NCBI GenBank assembly: GCA_036985875.1
Contig: BTQM01000035.1
Span: 1-6,837 of the forward strand
Direction of reading: 5' to 3'
Length of the DNA stretch: 6,837 bases
From: BTQM01 sp036985875
GTDB lineage: Bacteria; Patescibacteriota; Minisyncoccia; Phycocordibacterales; UBA1539
In this document: positions 3,834-6,837 of the stretch, piece after piece
Layout of the letters: every line of letters begins with the position of its first letter
How positions within the stretch are numbered: the first letter of the stretch is position 1
The notes under the pieces: generated by a model
What the model was told of the DNA's origin: nothing
Seen by the model: the letters and a program-made list of their open reading frames with translations, nothing else
Databases searched by the model: none
Translations under genes and position numbers: made by a program

Positions 3834-5912
3834 TTACTCTTCCAGCATTTTGAGAAACTTTTGTTCATTCACTATGCGCACCCCAAGCTTCTTCGCTTGG
3901 GCATACTTGGAGCCCGGCTTCCCGCCTGCCACTACAAAATCGGTTTGAGAGGACACCGAGCTTGAGACCTTGCCACCGAACGCTCGTATTTTTTCTCCCG
4001 CTTCGTCGCGCGAGAGAGAGGACAAGCTGCCGGTAAGAACAAACGTCTTGCCTTGTAGCTTGGAACGTGTAGCGTGTAACTTGAGCGGTATCACGATCGT
4101 TACACCGAGACTATGCAGCCTTTTGAGAAGTTTGGTGTTATTTTTATTATTGAACCACTCCACTAAACTCTCTGCAACGGTGGTTCCAATGCCATCTACG
4201 GACGCCCAGTCTTGTGCACTGACTTTAGGGAATTGCCTTGCCATGTCATTCACGTTCCGTACTTCTTTTCCGCCTGTTATATGCGCCACATTCCCTGCTA
4301 TAAGATGCGCCGTCTCTATTCCCACATGCCTGATGCCCAATCCGAAAAGAAATTTTGCAAGCGGCACACTCTTGCTTTTCTCGATTGCTTCAACCAGATT
4401 CTCGGCGGAACGCTCTCCAAATCTCTCAAGCGCAGCAAGGTCGCCCGTTTTCAGCTCGTATATGTCGGCAACATCCCTGATGAGTCCTTCGTTCATGAGC
4501 TGCGCCACCACTTTCTCTCCCATACCATCAATGTTCATTGCTTTTTTGCTAACGAAGTGCGCAATGTGTTCAAGCTCCTGCGCGAAGCAATTTTTATTCG
4601 TGCAATAATGCGCGGCGCTCTCACCCTCTTTGCCGCCGATTACTTCTTTCTTCACCTTTCCTCCGCACGCGGGACACGCGGTGGGCATGGTGAATTTTTT
4701 CTCTTTTCCGGTCCGCAGGTCCTTGAGTACTTCCACCACTTCCGGTATGATATCGCCCGCCTTGCGGATGATAACGGTGTCACCAGTGCGCACATCAAGA
4801 CGATGGACCTCGCTTTCATTATGAAGCGTTGCGCGGCTCACAGTGGAACCGGCAACCGTCACAGGGCGCAAGTGGGCAACGGGCGTCAACGCTCCCGTGC
4901 GCCCCACTTGCACGACAATATCCTCCACCACAGTCGTCACTTCCTCGGCGGGAAACTTGAGCGCTATCGCATACCGCGGCGCTTTGCCGGTATAGCCCAA
5001 CTTCTCCTGCATGGTCCGCTCGTTTAACTTCACAACTATGCCGTCAATCCAATAGTCCTGCCTTTCGCGCTTGCGTGCCCACGACTTCCAAAAAGAGATC
5101 ACTTCCTTAATGTTTTTGCAAAGATGGAAGTGCGGGTTCACTTTGAAACCAAGTTCCTGGAGTAATTTGAGTTCTTTGAATTGCGTCTGGGGGAGTGTGA
5201 CCGAGGCGGACGCAAGATCGTAGATAAAGCTGTCCAATTTCCGCGACGCAGCCACTTTGGGATCAAGCTGGCGAATGGAGCCCGCAGCCACGTTGCGGGG
5301 ATTTGCAAACTGCGGCTCGCCTTCTTTTTTACGTTTTTTGTTCAACTGCGCAAAGGCCTTCTTCCCCATCCATATCTCTCCCTCAACCACGACATCGATA
5401 TCGCGCTCAAGGCGCAATGGGATACTCTCTATCGTACGCACGTTTTGCGTTACATCTTCCCCAATAACCCCGTCACCGCGCGTCGTCGCCACCCTCAACA
5501 CCCCGCTCTTGTACGTAAGAATTGTTTTAAACCCGTCAATCTTCAGTTCACAAGTATATTCTATCTTGGACGGGCGCCCGAGCTCTTTGAGAAGCATCCT
5601 CCGCACGCGCTTATCAAATTCCCGAATTTCTTCTTCGCTGAACGCGTCGTTGAAAGACCATTGCCTGACGGTATGCCGCACCTTTGAGAACTTGTCCAAG
5701 GGCTTCCCTCCTACGCGCTGAGTAGGGGAATCGGAAGTAATGAGTTTCGGAAACCGCCGTTCAAGCTCTGAGAGTTCATGTTTCAGGGAGTCAAGCGCCT
5801 CGTCGGAGATCTCCTGCCTATCTAACACGTGATACAGATAGCGGTGACGCCTAATCACCTTGCGAAGTTTCTTTGCGCGCTCTCTGTCCGGTTTGGGGAT
5901 GTTTTGGGACAT
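3834..5912 (-). CDS. ligA: NAD+-dependent DNA ligase
   Basis: LigA seals nicks in double-stranded DNA in replication and repair, using NAD+ as adenylate donor. The 692-residue product contains all expected modules: an N-terminal Ia region (about 10-75) for NAD+ binding, the adenylation domain with catalytic K124 in CELKIDG, TRGDG (144-148), VEGEIWM (177-183), DGIVVKL (290-296) and the ALKFPA motif (K319), an OB fold (about 325-405), a Cys4 zinc finger (C413, C416, C437, C442), helix-hairpin-helix repeats (about 455-600; GLGIRHVG, DGIGTTVA) and a C-terminal BRCT domain (about 617-692). Length is close to the usual 670 or so. The usual MLSLDNAF-like segment after the Ia region is replaced by QWSFNDAF (84-91). 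The start at 5912 is the only Met near the N-terminus, but it has no visible Shine-Dalgarno. The frame is intact. Confidence 0.97.
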   Translation of the reverse strand: MSQNIPKPDRERAKKLRKVIRRHRYLYHVLDRQEISDEALDSLKHELSELERRFPKLITSDSPTQRVGGKPLDKFSKVRHTVRQWSFNDAFSEEEIREFDKRVRRMLLKELGRPSKIEYTCELKIDGFKTILTYKSGVLRVATTRGDGVIGEDVTQNVRTIESIPLRLERDIDVVVEGEIWMGKKAFAQLNKKRKKEGEPQFANPRNVAAGSIRQLDPKVAASRKLDSFIYDLASASVTLPQTQFKELKLLQELGFKVNPHFHLCKNIKEVISFWKSWARKRERQDYWIDGIVVKLNERTMQEKLGYTGKAPRYAIALKFPAEEVTTVVEDIVVQVGRTGALTPVAHLRPVTVAGSTVSRATLHNESEVHRLDVRTGDTVIIRKAGDIIPEVVEVLKDLRTGKEKKFTMPTACPACGGKVKKEVIGGKEGESAAHYCTNKNCFAQELEHIAHFVSKKAMNIDGMGEKVVAQLMNEGLIRDVADIYELKTGDLAALERFGERSAENLVEAIEKSKSVPLAKFLFGLGIRHVGIETAHLIAGNVAHITGGKEVRNVNDMARQFPKVSAQDWASVDGIGTTVAESLVEWFNNKNNTKLLKRLHSLGVTIVIPLKLHATRSKLQGKTFVLTGSLSSLSRDEAGEKIRAFGGKVSSSVSSQTDFVVAGGKPGSKYAQAKKLGVRIVNEQKFLKMLEE

Positions 5913-5915
5913 GAT

Positions 5916-5945
5916 GGTTGAGATGGTTGCAAGAGGGTTGAGATG
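5916..5945. repeat. Short direct repeat upstream of ligA
   Basis: Ggttgagatg occurs at 5916-5925 and again at 5936-5945, the second copy overlapping the start of the repeat element at 5939. A related gatggttg adds to the pattern. It may reflect slippage or the edge of the inserted element. No promoter is recognisable here for ligA. Confidence 0.35.
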
Positions 5946-6114
5946 ATTGAAAAACTTTTTCGTCGCGAAATTTTAGATTTTCGAGCGAGACAAGGAAGGC
6001 AAGCAAAAAGATTTGAAACGTAGCAGGGTTACGGTGAAAATCCTTTTGTGCCGTCTGACGAAGTCGCAGCCGAAAGGATAAAATTGCAGCAGAAAAAGTT
6101 TTTCAAACATCTCA
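5939..6114 (+). repeat. Interspersed intergenic repeat, copy B, with long inverted repeat
   Basis: The ends, 5939-5961 and 6092-6114, are a 23-base inverted repeat with 22 matches (core GAAAAACTTTTTC). Imperfect pairing continues inward for tens of bases, for example cgaaattttagattttcgagcgag against the complement of the 6059-6090 segment, and the centre (caaaaagattt with aaaatccttttg) pairs again, so almost the whole 176 bases can fold as one long hairpin. TTTCGAGCGAG (5979-5989), GCAGGG (6023-6028) and CGAAGTCGCAG (6059-6069) match copy A (1101-1170). There is no coding sequence. It begins one base after the pilin stop codon in the transcript and ends 26 bases before the ligA start. Confidence 0.7.
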
Positions 6115-6115
6115 T

Positions 6116-6670
6116 TTAGTACGATACCCTGATCCCTCGCTCAACCCTTCTCTGCCGCGCCGGATCACACGAATTAAGTCCCCTAACGTCAATTTTTGTT
6201 CTGACATTACCGGAGCCGTCTTCGTACTTCGCGATCAAAACGATCGCGCATGGGTCGCCTATGTCGGGAGAAAACTGCAATGTAAACGTAGTGGTCGCCG
6301 CATCAGCAGTGCGCGCAGGCGGACCGTTATAATTCCATACGCTGGAAATATCCGTGTTAATGCAATTTATACCGCTCCCGCTTGGAAGAGGCATTGAATT
6401 GGTAGAAGTAGCAAACACACTTTCCGTGAACGGCGCTGGCGGAGTAAGGTCCCACAACAGCGCGCATTCAATACCAGTATCCGCCGCATAAAAAGCAACC
6501 GACGACTCCCTCCCAATGGAAGACAGGATCAGCTCCTTGAGCGTGATGTTGAGCGCGCTCATGCCGATAGAGAGCACGATGCCTGCGGTAAGGATCGCGA
6601 TAAAGAGCGCAACACCGGCATTAGCTTGTAGCTTGCTATTATTTTTTATCTTTCCTGTATTATGCATCAT
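6116..6670 (-). CDS. PilX-like type IV pilus minor pilin
   Basis: The 184-residue product has a short basic N-terminus (1-17), one long hydrophobic helix (about 19-42, GVALFIAILTAGIVLSIGMS), and then IGRESSVAFYAADTGIECAL (52-71). That junction is characteristic of PilX-type minor pilins common in CPR type IV pilus loci. The remainder is a small beta-rich extracellular head with Cys at 69, 103, 141 and 168, which could form two disulfides. A glycine (G19) precedes the helix as in prepilins, but no glutamate is found at the fifth position, so cleavage by the prepilin peptidase is uncertain. Start codons ATGATG (6665-6670) are adjacent and neither has a Shine-Dalgarno. The preceding pilin gene ends 18 bases upstream, indicating an operon. 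The exact subfamily is inferred. Confidence 0.8.
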   Translation of the reverse strand: MMHNTGKIKNNSKLQANAGVALFIAILTAGIVLSIGMSALNITLKELILSSIGRESSVAFYAADTGIECALLWDLTPPAPFTESVFATSTNSMPLPSGSGINCINTDISSVWNYNGPPARTADAATTTFTLQFSPDIGDPCAIVLIAKYEDGSGNVRTKIDVRGLNSCDPARQRRVERGIRVSY

Positions 6671-6688
6671 AGGTTATGGGTTGTTCGT

Positions 6689-6837
6689 TTAGCGCCATTC
6701 AAAGACGTGCTCTTTAATGGTTACGCTCTTGTCTTTGCCAGCACGCGTCCAAGAAACCGTCACCGAAACCAACGCGTCATAGTCGTTATAGTCGCTGCCG
6801 TCATAAAAAGGGCTCTCAATGGCAACCTCCCTTCTAA
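6689..6837 (-). CDS. 3' end of a pilin-like protein (truncated by window edge)
   Basis: The last 48 codons of a gene run in from the right edge: the frame contains DYDALVSVTVSWTRAGKDKS and ends IKEHVFEWR before a TAA at 6689-6691. A C-terminal pattern of beta strand, SWT, a charged turn and a final strand ending in WR is typical of prepilin-type proteins next to PilX-like genes in CPR genomes. The fragment has no membrane segment because the N-terminal helix would lie outside the window. It is 18 bases upstream of the PilX-like gene on the same strand, so the two are likely one pilus operon. The pilin identity is inference from this fragment and the context. Confidence 0.65.
   Translation of the reverse strand, partial: RREVAIESPFYDGSDYNDYDALVSVTVSWTRAGKDKSVTIKEHVFEWR

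Noticed and set aside
4212..5027. Plus-strand open frame of 271 codons
   Set aside because: It lies wholly inside ligA on the opposite strand, has a composition unlike a folded protein, and no start signals. ligA has every domain expected.
5181..5721. Two overlapping plus-strand frames of 154 and 168 codons
   Set aside because: Both are antisense to the ligA adenylation domain and look like frame shadows.
5939..6114. CRISPR array
   Set aside because: The repeats are inverted and occur only twice with no regular spacers. No cas genes are present anywhere in the window.

Overview
The window looks like chromosome of a Candidate Phyla Radiation (Patescibacteria, probably Parcubacteria-like) bacterium. 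This is inferred from protein character: a PilX-like minor pilin with a C-terminal AFYAADTGIECALLWD-type junction, a divergent but complete NAD+-dependent DNA ligase, gatC-gatA followed by an unfamiliar small membrane protein, and tRNA genes with no encoded CCA. No 16S or other phylogenetic marker is present, so the placement is tentative.

Every gene I can support lies on the minus strand, so transcription runs from right to left. From the right edge: the 3' end of a pilin-like gene (6689-6837), a PilX-like minor pilin (6116-6670), a 176-bp hairpin-forming repeat (5939-6114), ligA (3834-5912), a gatC promoter with a dyad, gatC (3445-3732), gatA (1982-3445), and a membrane-anchored HEPN-like protein (1414-1977). 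A candidate terminator ends that unit and also contains the -35 box of the initiator tRNA-fMet gene (1256-1327). tRNA-fMet has its own perfect 17-bp terminator hairpin. A second copy of the interspersed repeat follows (1101-1170), then a promoter driving tRNA-Met/Ile2(CAT) (955-1028) and tRNA-Asp(GTC) (816-890), closed by another strong hairpin (767-812). After a gene-free stretch of short repeats and hairpins comes a stand-alone transcription unit for a 121-residue protein of unknown function (148-513) with promoter, Shine-Dalgarno and terminator. The left edge holds an 18-bp perfect palindrome that looks like an operator.

Functionally the window combines translation (initiator and elongator tRNAs; GatC and GatA, two of the three subunits of the tRNA-dependent amidotransferase, with gatB not here), DNA replication and repair (LigA), and type IV pilus structure. 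I found no CRISPR array, phage or transposase gene. The least expected signal is non-coding: two diverged copies, in opposite orientation, of one intergenic element that shares two identical 11-mers plus a smaller block in the same order. One copy has grown into a long inverted repeat that fills almost all of the gap between the pilin gene and ligA.
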